NCBI RefSeq assembly: GCF_030209375.1
Contig: NZ_JARVSC010000003.1
Coordinates: 806,001-870,000, forward strand
From: Plantibacter sp. ME-Dv--P-122b
Lineage (GTDB): Bacteria; Actinomycetota; Actinomycetes; Actinomycetales; Microbacteriaceae
DNA length: 64,000 nt
Direction of reading: 5' to 3'
Part shown: piece after piece, positions 26,408 to 33,103 of the stretch
Position numbering within the stretch: the first letter of the stretch is position 1
Layout: the number at the start of each line of letters is the position of its first letter
Position numbers and translations under genes: made by a program
Notes under the pieces: model-generated
Told to the model about the DNA's origin: nothing
The model's database searches: none
The model's input: only the letters and a program-made list of their open reading frames with translations

Positions 26408-26836
26408 CTACGCGAGGTCGGCGTGCCGGGACAGGTCCGCATGCTGCGCGACGAATGCCCGGGCAAGGCGCTTCGTGACGCCGAGTTCCGCGACGAGATG
26501 CTCGAAGTCCGGTGCCCAGCGCGCGATGGCCCGGAACTCGTCGAGGTCGATGAGGTTCGACGCGGCGAAGCGGTCGGCCTGCACCTCGTGCTTCGGTCGG
26601 TCGTCCTCGTGGCCGAGCACGCAGTGAGCGATGCCGTGGGCGAGAGCGTTCCGCCGGTGGACGGACCGGAGCGACTCCTGGATGACGATCGTGTGCGCGG
26701 ACGGCAGCCAGCGCTCATGGGACACCCGCAGGGGCCGGAAGATGACCGCGAGACCGAGCTCTTCCGCGTGCGCATACGGGTCGTAGGCGCGTCCACGTTC
26801 ACGGGGCTTCCGGCTCGGGTTGCTCCAGTTCTCCAT
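26408..26836 (-). CDS. ImmA/IrrE-like protein with altered metal motif
   Basis: A 142-residue protein with the ImmA/IrrE (DUF955) layout. RRNALAHGIAHCVLGHE at about residue 61 is the zinc helix and KHEVQADRFAASNLI the downstream ligand block (E83, D87). The catalytic Glu of HExxH is replaced by Gly (HGIAH, residues 67-71), while both His ligands and the downstream acids remain. ImmA cleaves phage or ICE repressors; this one may be inactive or work without cleavage. The gene starts inside the preceding repressor gene (38-base overlap, different frame). Starts further upstream would only lengthen a basic tail. Confidence 0.7.
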   Translation of the reverse strand: MENWSNPSRKPRERGRAYDPYAHAEELGLAVIFRPLRVSHERWLPSAHTIVIQESLRSVHRRNALAHGIAHCVLGHEDDRPKHEVQADRFAASNLIDLDEFRAIARWAPDFEHLVAELGVTKRLARAFVAQHADLSRHADLA

Positions 26837-27242
26837 CGGTGATTGCCGCCCCACGTTCCCCCTCCAACTGCTCCGTCGTCCACGACGCAGCTTCCCGCTG
26901 CCGGCGTCTGCGATCCAGCTCGTCATTCGTAGCAGTGGTGTCCGACACGGGAGCCACACGCTCATCGTCGCTCGCCTGCAGTTCGGCCTCGATCCGGCTC
27001 ATCCCCCCGACCGCTTGCAGGGCGTCGGCCAGGAGTCGCACCGGATCGGCACCGGTCGCGGCGCAGAGCGTGACGAAGGTCGGGCCGCTGATCTCGCTGC
27101 GACCGGCGAGGACACGTTGCAGTGTCGTCGGACTCATCCCGGTCGCCTCAGCCAGGGCGCGCTGATTCATGCGTCGCCGCTTGTAAGCGGCCACGAGTTC
27201 GTCTGCCAACGCCTGATTGACCATCGCCTCTGCTGCGTTCAC
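26799..27242 (-). CDS. XRE-type transcriptional repressor
   Basis: A 147-residue regulator. The helix-turn-helix covers about residues 25-60 (MNQRALAEATGMSPTTLQRV) and is followed by PVRLLADALQAVGG and an acidic, polar tail of about 60 residues. Pairing with an ImmA-like gene matches the ImmR-ImmA switch of ICEBs1 and phages. The GTG at 27242 is six bases after TACGAT (27249-27254), so it is probably leaderless. Two direct CAGAAAnCCTG boxes lie over its promoter and over the -35 position of the divergent lysis promoter, so it likely represses both. Confidence 0.8.
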   Translation of the reverse strand: MNAAEAMVNQALADELVAAYKRRRMNQRALAEATGMSPTTLQRVLAGRSEISGPTFVTLCAATGADPVRLLADALQAVGGMSRIEAELQASDDERVAPVSDTTATNDELDRRRRQREAASWTTEQLEGERGAAITDGELEQPEPEAP

Positions 27243-27256
27243 GTTCCGATCGTAGC

Positions 27257-27288
27257 CAGAAACCCTGTCGTGAACGGCAGAAAACCTG
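27257..27288. promoter_or_regulatory. candidate operators of the XRE repressor
   Basis: Two direct repeats, CAGAAACCCTG (27257-27267) and CAGAAAACCTG (27278-27288), are 21 bases apart, two helical turns. The second occupies the -35 position of the plus-strand TATAGT promoter; the first adjoins the minus-strand TACGAT box of the repressor gene. Confidence 0.55.
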
Positions 27289-27300
27289 CCTCACGCGCTC

Positions 27301-27306
27301 TATAGT
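27301..27306 (+). promoter_or_regulatory. -10 box of the holin/endolysin promoter
   Basis: TATAGT, one of the best -10 matches in the window, lies about 90 bases before the holin ATG. There is no good -35; instead the second repressor box (CAGAAA) sits 17 bases upstream. Confidence 0.5.
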
Positions 27307-27396
27307 GTCACCTCCGACCTGAATGATGCCAGATGAGACAACTTCTGGAAACCATCCGGGTTGTCCACCACCACCCACGACGCCTGAGGAGGCACC

Positions 27397-27771
27397 ATGA
27401 CCGAACACCGGACCTCACCGGAACCACCGCCCACATCACCGCCCGTCCCGTTTCCTGCACAGCGGATCATCCGCACCGTGATCCAGACGACCGCGGCCGT
27501 GATCCTGAGCTCGGTGGCCTGCATCACGACCGCGAGCATCATCGCGCCACAACTCCTGGAGGCGATCCGAGAACTCCTTCCGGACGACGTCTACGCCTGG
27601 GCGGCGGCAGCCGTGGCCACGACGGCGGCGATCGCCGCAGCACTGGCCCGGATCATGGCGATCCCCGGCGTGAACGGGTTCCTGACGAGACTGAGCGCAG
27701 GATCCACCCCTCGTCATGCTCGACTCGATTCAGGCGCGAAATCTGCCACTGAAGAAAGAATTTCAGGGTGA
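27397..27771 (+). CDS. phage-type holin-like membrane protein
   Basis: A 124-residue small membrane protein. A proline-rich N-terminus is followed by two hydrophobic helices (about residues 26-50 and 66-88) and then ARIMAIPGVNGFLTRL. This closing motif is typical of holin-like proteins in actinophage lysis cassettes. It would open the cytoplasmic membrane and let endolysin reach the wall. GAGGAGG precedes the ATG by six bases. It is the first gene after the TATAGT promoter, with three M23 endolysin genes behind it. Confidence 0.7.
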   Translation: MTEHRTSPEPPPTSPPVPFPAQRIIRTVIQTTAAVILSSVACITTASIIAPQLLEAIRELLPDDVYAWAAAAVATTAAIAAALARIMAIPGVNGFLTRLSAGSTPRHARLDSGAKSATEERISG

Positions 27772-27786
27772 ATCGGCAAAATGAAC

Positions 27787-27815
27787 TGGACAAGACGAGG
27801 AGATCGTCGTAGAGT
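27787..27815 (+). promoter_or_regulatory. internal promoter before the first M23 gene
   Basis: TGGACA (27787-27792), a 17-base spacer and TAGAGT (27810-27815) form a near-consensus vegetative promoter. It starts just after the holin gene and would give a leader of about 55 bases for the first endolysin gene. Confidence 0.5.
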
Positions 27816-27841
27816 CTTGCTCGAACACACGTTCGAATGTC

Positions 27842-27857
27842 GGAGGACACTTCCTCT
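27842..27857 (+). promoter_or_regulatory. leader hairpin with Shine-Dalgarno-like stem, copy 1
   Basis: GGAGGA-CACT-TCCTCT forms a small hairpin 9 bases before the true ribosome-binding site AAAGGAGGG (27866-27874). The TCCTCT arm can pair either with GGAGGA or with the real site. The copy before the second M23 gene keeps the stem with a changed base (TCCTCC). Confidence 0.5.
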
Positions 27858-27877
27858 ATCAATAGAAAGGAGGGCTC

Positions 27878-28564
27878 ATGGTGTTGAAGTATCAGCAACC
27901 GTTCGCACAGACGGATCAGGCGACAGACGGCTGGGGCTCCTGGGCGGATGGACGCACACAGGCTCATCGAGGCGTCGACTACCAACCTGGGGCAGGCGCG
28001 TCGATTCCCGCAGTGGCAACCGGGACGGTGTCTTACAACGGCTGGAACTCCGCGCTCGGAAACGTCCTCGTGATCGCCCATCCAGATGGCATGTACTCGG
28101 GATACTCGCACATGCGTGACCGATCGCCGCACGCGCTCGGGACGGGGATTACGCGGGGCCAGCACGTCGGCTACGTCGGGAACACCGGCACGGCGTCACG
28201 CGCTGCGCATCTGCACCTCACCATTACCCACACCGCGGACGGGACCTGGAACAACGGCGACATCAACGTCACCGTCGACCCGTACGCATTCATCAACGCT
28301 CGCCTCAATGGCGACGACCCCATCACCGCACCACCCAAACCGAAGGAGGACGACATGATTCGTCTCGCAAGGATCCCCATCAACGGCGCCAACGAGAGCG
28401 CAGGTGTGCACTGGATCGTCATCGACCACGGCGCTCGCGCCTACTGGAACGTCAAGAGCATGCCGGCGGTGGATCTGCTGCGCGCACAGGGCATCATCGA
28501 GATCCCCGACCTGCAGGCGCCGAGCATCGTGGGAACGTACCGCAACATCACCAACCTCACCTGA
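27878..28564 (+). CDS. M23 peptidase endolysin, paralogue 1
   Basis: A 228-residue enzyme with no signal peptide, as for endolysins released by a holin. The M23 (lysostaphin-type) domain spans about residues 20-135. H30 and D34 (HRGVD) and H111/H113 (HLHLT) are the zinc ligands, and GYSHM contains the further active-site His. It would cut peptide cross-links of peptidoglycan. A linker (NGDDPITAPPKPKEDD) leads to a separate C-terminal domain of about 70 residues, unlike the tails of the other two paralogues, perhaps for wall binding. AAAGGAGGG precedes the ATG. Confidence 0.82.
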   Translation: MVLKYQQPFAQTDQATDGWGSWADGRTQAHRGVDYQPGAGASIPAVATGTVSYNGWNSALGNVLVIAHPDGMYSGYSHMRDRSPHALGTGITRGQHVGYVGNTGTASRAAHLHLTITHTADGTWNNGDINVTVDPYAFINARLNGDDPITAPPKPKEDDMIRLARIPINGANESAGVHWIVIDHGARAYWNVKSMPAVDLLRAQGIIEIPDLQAPSIVGTYRNITNLT

Positions 28565-28579
28565 GCCTGCTCAGTGAAC

Positions 28580-28616
28580 GGCGCCTTCGAGCCGACCGTA
28601 ACGCCTCGAGGGCGCC
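28580..28616 (+). terminator. hairpin with GACCGTAAC loop between M23 genes 1 and 2
   Basis: GGCGCCTTCGAG pairs with CTCGAGGGCGCC (one mismatch or wobble); the loop contains GACCGTAAC, as in the two hairpins after the second and third M23 genes. It may be a terminator or an RNA processing site. Confidence 0.55.
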
Positions 28617-28634
28617 CATCGACGCCCGAATGCC

Positions 28635-28650
28635 GGAGGACATCTCCTCC
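28635..28650 (+). promoter_or_regulatory. leader hairpin with Shine-Dalgarno-like stem, copy 2
   Basis: GGAGGA-CATC-TCCTCC, the counterpart of the hairpin at 27842-27857, followed by the same AAAGGAGGG site and the ATG at 28671. The surrounding 50 bases are largely identical in both leaders. Confidence 0.5.
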
Positions 28651-28670
28651 ACGAACAGAAAGGAGGGCTC

Positions 28671-29444
28671 ATGGTCCTGAAGTATCAATACCCATTCGAT
28701 CTCAGCCACTACGACAGCAGCGACGGGTACAACGCCCCACGAGCCGGCGGCTCAAACCATCGGGGTGCCGACTTCAACGGCTTCCCGGAGGGCACGCCGA
28801 TTCCCGCGGTCGCTGCCGGAACCGTCGTCGAGAACTACCGGAGCGGAGGGCTCGGATGGCTTGTCGTCCTGGCACACCCTGACGGCGCGTTCTCGGGGTA
28901 CTGCCACATGTACCAGCAGTCCCCGCTCGCCATCGGCACCAGCGTCACACGAGGGCAGATCCTCGGAGGAATCGGTAACACCGGCGAGTACTCCTTCGGC
29001 GCCCACCTCCACCTCACCATCGGGCTCAACCAGTCCGGCGCGACGGGCGGAGGCTCCCACTGGATCGATCACACCGATCCGATCCAGTTCATCAACGATC
29101 GCCTCAACGGCGACGACCCAGGCAACACCGGCGGACCGACCGCCCCGACTCAGGAAGAAATCGACGAAATGGCAGCTACGAAGAACGCATCGATCGTCCG
29201 CGACTACCAGAAGGAGAACGCGGGCACCCTCGCGATCGCCCTCGTGTACCCGGACGGCAAGGCCGTGAAGCTCGCGGGCAACATGGACGTGGACGGGGCG
29301 ATCACCGCTCACGTGCAGGTCTACGGCATCTCGCCCACCAACCCGAGCAACACGGCGCTGCGCGACAAGTACGCGTCCCAGCTGACCACTGCTCAGTGGA
29401 ACGCGTTCTGGGCCGTCTACCCGGGCACCAAGATCGGCTTCTGA
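28671..29444 (+). CDS. M23 peptidase endolysin, paralogue 2
   Basis: A 257-residue enzyme, the most divergent of the three. It begins MVLKYQYPF like the others. HRGADF and HLHLTI keep all zinc ligands, with GYCHM between. The domain has an insertion (QSGATGGGSHWIDHTD) near its end. After NGDDPGNTGGPTAPTQEE comes a C-terminal domain of about 90 residues (MAATKNASIVRDY to the end, KIGF) of unknown fold, not shared with paralogues 1 and 3. There is no signal peptide. It is followed by a strong hairpin. Confidence 0.82.
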   Translation: MVLKYQYPFDLSHYDSSDGYNAPRAGGSNHRGADFNGFPEGTPIPAVAAGTVVENYRSGGLGWLVVLAHPDGAFSGYCHMYQQSPLAIGTSVTRGQILGGIGNTGEYSFGAHLHLTIGLNQSGATGGGSHWIDHTDPIQFINDRLNGDDPGNTGGPTAPTQEEIDEMAATKNASIVRDYQKENAGTLAIALVYPDGKAVKLAGNMDVDGAITAHVQVYGISPTNPSNTALRDKYASQLTTAQWNAFWAVYPGTKIGF

Positions 29445-29461
29445 GCCGAGGAGCCTCACCC

Positions 29462-29498
29462 GATGCCCCCGAGCAGACCGTAACTGCTCGGGGGCATC
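29462..29498 (+). terminator. hairpin with ACCGTAA loop between M23 genes 2 and 3
   Basis: A perfect 15-bp stem, GATGCCCCCGAGCAG and its complement, with loop ACCGTAA. The core is identical to the hairpin after the third M23 gene. It lies only 27 bases before the next start, so it would affect expression of the third gene. Confidence 0.75.
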
Positions 29499-29524
29499 CC
29501 CATCGGCACCACGAAAGGAGCCAC

Positions 29525-30214
29525 ATGGTTCTCAAGTATCAACACCCGTTCGCGCAGATCGACCTGGCCGACGGCTGGGGATCGATGGCCGGCGGGCGGA
29601 CCCAGCCGCACCGCGGGCTGGACTACCAGCCCGGCGCCGGGGCCGCGGTCCCCGCGGTCGCAGCCGGCGTCGTCTCCGCTAACCGCTGGAGCGACGCCCT
29701 CGGCAACGTCCTCGTCATCGCCCACCCCGACGGCATGTACTCGGGCTACTGCCATCTGGCGGCCGCCTCACCCCATCAGGTCGGGACGGCGATCGCTCGC
29801 GGAGCACCCGTCGGTGTCGTCGGGAACACCGGGTCCGCCTCCAGCGGAGCCCACCTGCACCTCACCATCACTGTCACCGCAGACGGCACGTGGAACAACG
29901 CCGACATCGGCGTCACCGCCGATCCCTATCCGTTCATCAACGCTCGCCTGACCGGCGACGACCCAGGACACCCCCTCAAGGAGTCAGACATGCCCAAGAT
30001 CATCAGCGTTCCGGCCGGCACCATCGCGCTCGTCACCGAGACGTTCGGCATGATGTACACATCGCCCGACGGCGGGCAGGGGTTCTCCATCGCCGCCAAC
30101 TCGCAGGCGTACGGCCACGTCAGCGGCCTGACGGAGGACCAGGTCACGACGCTCGTCGCGGAGGCGAACGCACGAGGTCAGCATTTCGCCGAACTCGTCG
30201 CGGGGCTGCGGTAG
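29525..30214 (+). CDS. M23 peptidase endolysin, paralogue 3
   Basis: A 229-residue enzyme close to paralogue 1 in its catalytic domain (MVLKYQHPFAQ, HRGLDYQPGAG, GYCHL, HLHLTIT), with all zinc ligands present. After TGDDPGHPLKESD the C-terminal domain (MPKIISVPAGTIALVTETFG, then an alpha-helical end) is again different from the other two; it resembles the small tail domains of actinophage endolysins, but this is inference. AAAGGAG precedes the ATG. It ends the cassette before a strong terminator. Confidence 0.82.
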   Translation: MVLKYQHPFAQIDLADGWGSMAGGRTQPHRGLDYQPGAGAAVPAVAAGVVSANRWSDALGNVLVIAHPDGMYSGYCHLAAASPHQVGTAIARGAPVGVVGNTGSASSGAHLHLTITVTADGTWNNADIGVTADPYPFINARLTGDDPGHPLKESDMPKIISVPAGTIALVTETFGMMYTSPDGGQGFSIAANSQAYGHVSGLTEDQVTTLVAEANARGQHFAELVAGLR

Positions 30215-30226
30215 CCACACTGGCAT

Positions 30227-30269
30227 GAGGAAGCCCCCGAGCAGACCGTAACTGCTCGGGGGCTTCCTC
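30227..30269 (+). terminator. terminator of the lysis cassette
   Basis: An 18-bp perfect stem around the loop ACCGTAA, sharing the core CCCCCGAGCAG-ACCGTAA-CTGCTCGGGGG with the hairpin at 29462-29498. It stands 13 bases after the third M23 gene. Confidence 0.85.
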
Positions 30270-30315
30270 CATTCTGCACCGTGCGCACCAGCAGCGCAGC
30301 GTGAAGACTCGAGGC

Positions 30316-31017
30316 TCAGGCGAACTGCGCGTAGAACGCGTCCGGGCCGTGCGCGAGCGAAGCCTTGACCATCGCGCTCCAGTCGTCGACGACGACCTCG
30401 GAAGCGCCGGCCGCGACGCCGTCGAGGCTCGCCCGTGCGACGTCCGCAGGGTCGACCATGGGGCCCTCGTAGCCGGCCATGATGTCGGTGTCGGCGGCCC
30501 CGAGGTGCAGCCCCTGCACCGTGACGCCCTTTGGGGCGAGTTCCAGACGGACCGCGTTCGTCATGTTCCACTCCGCCGCCTTTGCCGCGGCGTACCCGCC
30601 GGAGCCGGGGTGGGCGAACCAGCTCAGGGCGGAGAGCACGTTGACGATCGTCCCTCCGCCGTTCGCCTCGATCACCGGCGCGAACGCACGCACCATGGCG
30701 AGGTTGCCCCAGTAGTGCGTGTCCATCTCGCGCCGAGCGTTCGCGAGGTCGTCGGTCAACATCGAGCCCTGCGTGGCGATGCCGGCGTTGTTGACGAGCA
30801 ACGTGACGTCGGTCGCGATCTCGGCCGCCGCAGCGACGGACGCCTGATCGGTGATGTCGAGCTGCAGCACCTCCACGCCCGGGATGTCCACGAGTTCCGG
30901 GCGTCGTGCGGTCGCGTACACCTTCGAGGCGCCGCGCTCGAGGAGCTGCACGACGAACCTGCGTCCGATGCCCCGGTTCGAGCCGGTGACGAGTGCGACG
31001 GATCCTGCGATGTCCAT
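30316..31017 (-). CDS. SDR family oxidoreductase
   Basis: A 233-residue classical short-chain dehydrogenase. VTGSNRGIGRRF is the cofactor loop, LLVNNAGIA the NNAG motif, NVLSALSWF carries the catalytic Ser, and GYAAAKAAEW the Y-x3-K. Basic residues after the Gly motif and in ATARR suggest NADP(H). ATG at 31017 has GGAAGGGA upstream; the in-frame upstream start has none. It diverges from a MerR regulator across a 20-bp palindrome placed as a MerR operator, so it is probably the regulator's target. Confidence 0.88.
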   Translation of the reverse strand: MDIAGSVALVTGSNRGIGRRFVVQLLERGASKVYATARRPELVDIPGVEVLQLDITDQASVAAAAEIATDVTLLVNNAGIATQGSMLTDDLANARREMDTHYWGNLAMVRAFAPVIEANGGGTIVNVLSALSWFAHPGSGGYAAAKAAEWNMTNAVRLELAPKGVTVQGLHLGAADTDIMAGYEGPMVDPADVARASLDGVAAGASEVVVDDWSAMVKASLAHGPDAFYAQFA

Positions 31018-31067
31018 GATTCCCTTCCGCGTGCGGGGCGATCCCACAGCAGCCTGGTTAGGCTAAG

Positions 31068-31087
31068 ACCTCACATCAATGTCAGGT
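31068..31087. promoter_or_regulatory. MerR-type operator between SDR and merR-like genes
   Basis: The palindrome ACCTCACATCAATGTCAGGT (ACCT-n-ACAT-nn-ATGT-n-AGGT) lies between TTGCAC and TAGCCT boxes on the minus strand, which are 20 bases apart. That over-long spacing with a centred palindrome is the hallmark of MerR-activated promoters. Confidence 0.65.
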
Positions 31088-31109
31088 GCAAGCCAGGAAC
31101 GGAAGCTCG

Positions 31110-31508
31110 ATGCGCATCGGAGATCTCGCGGCCCGGACCGGGGTGAGCGTCCGCTCGCTCCGCTACTACGAGGAGCAGGGGCTCCTCACCGCCACCCGCA
31201 CGACGAGTGGCCAGCGGACCTATGAACGAGCGGCGGTCGAACGCGTCGAGCTCGTGCAGCAGCTCTTCGCGGCCGGCCTGCCGAGCCGCACGATCGTCCA
31301 GCTGCTTCCCTGCGTCGATGCGGGGGTCGCGACACCGGAGTCTCTGGGGCTACTCCAGGCCGAACGCGACCGCATCACCGCGCAGCTGGCCGACCTCGAG
31401 GCTGCGCGCGCCCGCTTGGAAGCGGTCATCGACATCACCCTCCACCCGACGCCGGAGCACTGCCCCGCGCTGCGCAACGGACTTCCAGCCGAGCTGGACG
31501 CCGCCTGA
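31110..31508 (+). CDS. MerR family transcriptional regulator
   Basis: A 132-residue regulator. RIGDLAARTGVSVRSLRYYE (residues 2-21) is the winged helix, followed by QRTYERAAVERVELVQQLFA and a coiled-coil dimer helix to about residue 115. A Cys pair (C70, C119) is present but no metal-site pattern is evident. ATG at 31110 with GGAAG upstream. It is divergent from the SDR gene and probably activates that gene through the palindrome between them. Confidence 0.88.
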   Translation: MRIGDLAARTGVSVRSLRYYEEQGLLTATRTTSGQRTYERAAVERVELVQQLFAAGLPSRTIVQLLPCVDAGVATPESLGLLQAERDRITAQLADLEAARARLEAVIDITLHPTPEHCPALRNGLPAELDAA

Positions 31509-31637
31509 GCCAGGGATGAGCCTCGTCGGCGGGCGATGGGGAGCACTACCCATCCGAAGATCGTCGCGGATCCCTGCCGCGTCGCCATACTGAGTCCTGA
31601 GGCAGGAACGTGGAGATGGGATGGTGGTGGTGCACTG

Positions 31638-32138
31638 ATGGCGGCGAGCAAGCGCGCGACAGCAAGCACCCGACGCGTCCAACGCAGCAGAGTGCTCCAG
31701 ACGGTGGCGATCGTCCTGATGCTGCTGGCCGGTCCGGTGGCCGTGGTCGTCGGTTCCTTCATGATGGCTGCCGACAGTGACCTGTTGCAGAACGGGGAGC
31801 GGACGAGTGGGACGGTCACCGAGGTAGACGACGGTAGGAAGGCATCGGACCACCGGTTCAGGACCGACTATCTGGCACCTGACGGTTGGGAGCAGCGCGT
31901 CTGGGCGGACTGGCCCCTCGACGGCAAGCCCGCCGTCGGCGACGTCGTCACCGTGATCTATCGAGCGGACGACCCCGGCACGGCGGCGCTCGAGGGCTAT
32001 GACGGACCGGGGACCTCGGTCGTCGGTATCGGTGTCGTGCTGACCGGCGTGAGTCTCCTGATCGGCACCGCCATGCTCGTAGGCGTCCTGCTCCGTGCAG
32101 GACGGGGACCCGAGCCCAAGGGCACCTCACCGGAGTGA
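31638..32138 (+). CDS. DUF3592-like membrane protein
   Basis: A 166-residue protein with an N-terminal basic stretch, a transmembrane helix at about residues 18-42, a soluble middle domain (RTSGTVTEVDDGRKASDHRF is its first strand region, then AVGDVVTVIYRADDPGTA), and a second helix near residues 125-150. This matches DUF3592, a family of unknown role. The ATG at 31638 is the only start in frame; no strong ribosome-binding site is seen. Confidence 0.65.
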   Translation: MAASKRATASTRRVQRSRVLQTVAIVLMLLAGPVAVVVGSFMMAADSDLLQNGERTSGTVTEVDDGRKASDHRFRTDYLAPDGWEQRVWADWPLDGKPAVGDVVTVIYRADDPGTAALEGYDGPGTSVVGIGVVLTGVSLLIGTAMLVGVLLRAGRGPEPKGTSPE

Positions 32139-32245
32139 AGGCGTCGTGACCTGCAGCGCGGAAGAAACACAGCAGCCAGGAAACGCAGAACGCGACCGCA
32201 ACACCGATTGCTCCCGCGAACCACCGAACGCCGTAGCGGCGTTGT

Positions 32246-32279
32246 TTCGGTATTTGCCGAAGCATTCGCGTCCTAGCGT
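32246..32279 (+). promoter_or_regulatory. promoter and operator candidate of the osmC-arsR operon
   Basis: TAGCGT at 32274-32279 lies six bases before the ATG of the OsmC gene. An inverted repeat TTCGG-TATTTG-CCGAA (32246-32261) covers the -35 region and could bind the ArsR protein encoded third in the operon. Confidence 0.4.
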
Positions 32280-32285
32280 GGTGGC

Positions 32286-32732
32286 ATGACGACACACGAC
32301 TACACCTCCACCGTGACGTGGAGCGGGCGGACCGACGCCTACGAGACCTACAGCCGGCGCCATGAGGTGCGTTTGGGGGATTCGTCGATCGACCTGAGCG
32401 CAGCGGCCGAGTTCCGAGGCGACAGTGCGCTGCCGAACCCTGAGCAATTGTTGGTGGCGGCTGCGAGTTCGTGTCAGCTGCTGTCCTTCCTGGCGGTCGC
32501 CGCCCATGCGGGCGTCGAGATCATCGACTACCGGGACGCGGCGACCGGGATCATGCCGGGCGACGCACGTCCGATGCGGCTCACCGAGATCGTGCTTCGA
32601 CCGACGATCGTAGCCCAGGGCACGACCACGACCGTGGTGGAACGACTCCTGGAGAAAGCCCACCGGCAGTGCTACATCGCGAACAGCCTCACCGCCGTCG
32701 TCACCCTCGAACCCGAGATCACGGTGCGGTGA
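32286..32732 (+). CDS. OsmC family peroxiredoxin-like protein
   Basis: A 148-residue OsmC/Ohr fold protein. NPEQLLVAAASSCQLLSFLA has the first redox Cys and EKAHRQCYIANSL the second, the normal Cys pair of organic-hydroperoxide reductases. It would reduce organic peroxides in the cytoplasm. Leaderless start: TAGCGT six bases before the ATG. It is the first gene of a tight operon; its stop shares a base with the next start (TGATG). Confidence 0.9.
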   Translation: MTTHDYTSTVTWSGRTDAYETYSRRHEVRLGDSSIDLSAAAEFRGDSALPNPEQLLVAAASSCQLLSFLAVAAHAGVEIIDYRDAATGIMPGDARPMRLTEIVLRPTIVAQGTTTTVVERLLEKAHRQCYIANSLTAVVTLEPEITVR

Positions 32733-33103
32733 TGTTCGACGTCGAGATCCCGGCCCCGGACGGTGCTTCCTCCCTCGCGGCGATCGGACGCGCACTGGGA
32801 GCGGCCGGTATCGGCTTGGAGGGCGGGGGCTTGTGGTCGGGCGTGGCGCACTATCTCGTAGCCGAAGGGGCTCGCGCTGGGGAGGTATTGCGTGAGATCG
32901 GGCTCGGGCCTGTGCTCGTGCGGGAAGTGCTCGTGGTCGATCTCGACGTGGATGCGCCGGGCGCGCTCGGCCGGATGATGGAGCGGCTCGCCGGGGCCGG
33001 CGTCGTGTTGCACGGCCAGTACAGCGACCATGACAACCGCAAGGTGCTACTCGTGGACGATGTCGCCGCTGCCCGTCGAGCGCTCGAAACGGCCGGGTCG
33101 TGA
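32732..33103 (+). CDS. small ACT-like domain protein
   Basis: A 123-residue protein with the pattern of one or two ACT/amino-acid-binding domains. The second half, VLVVDLDVDAPGALGRMME then VLHGQYSDHDNRKVLLVDD, matches the beta-alpha-beta ACT core with the Gly-containing ligand loop (DAPGALG). The first half (IPAPDGASSLAAIGRALGAA) looks like a degenerate second copy. It is coupled by overlaps to OsmC on one side and ArsR on the other, so it may sense a small molecule for the operon. No enzyme activity is evident. Confidence 0.6.
   Translation: MFDVEIPAPDGASSLAAIGRALGAAGIGLEGGGLWSGVAHYLVAEGARAGEVLREIGLGPVLVREVLVVDLDVDAPGALGRMMERLAGAGVVLHGQYSDHDNRKVLLVDDVAAARRALETAGS

Noticed and set aside
27781-28119. 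A 112-codon frame overlapping the first M23 gene
   Set aside because: It is in another frame of a well-supported gene, has Arg-rich shadow composition, and no domain.
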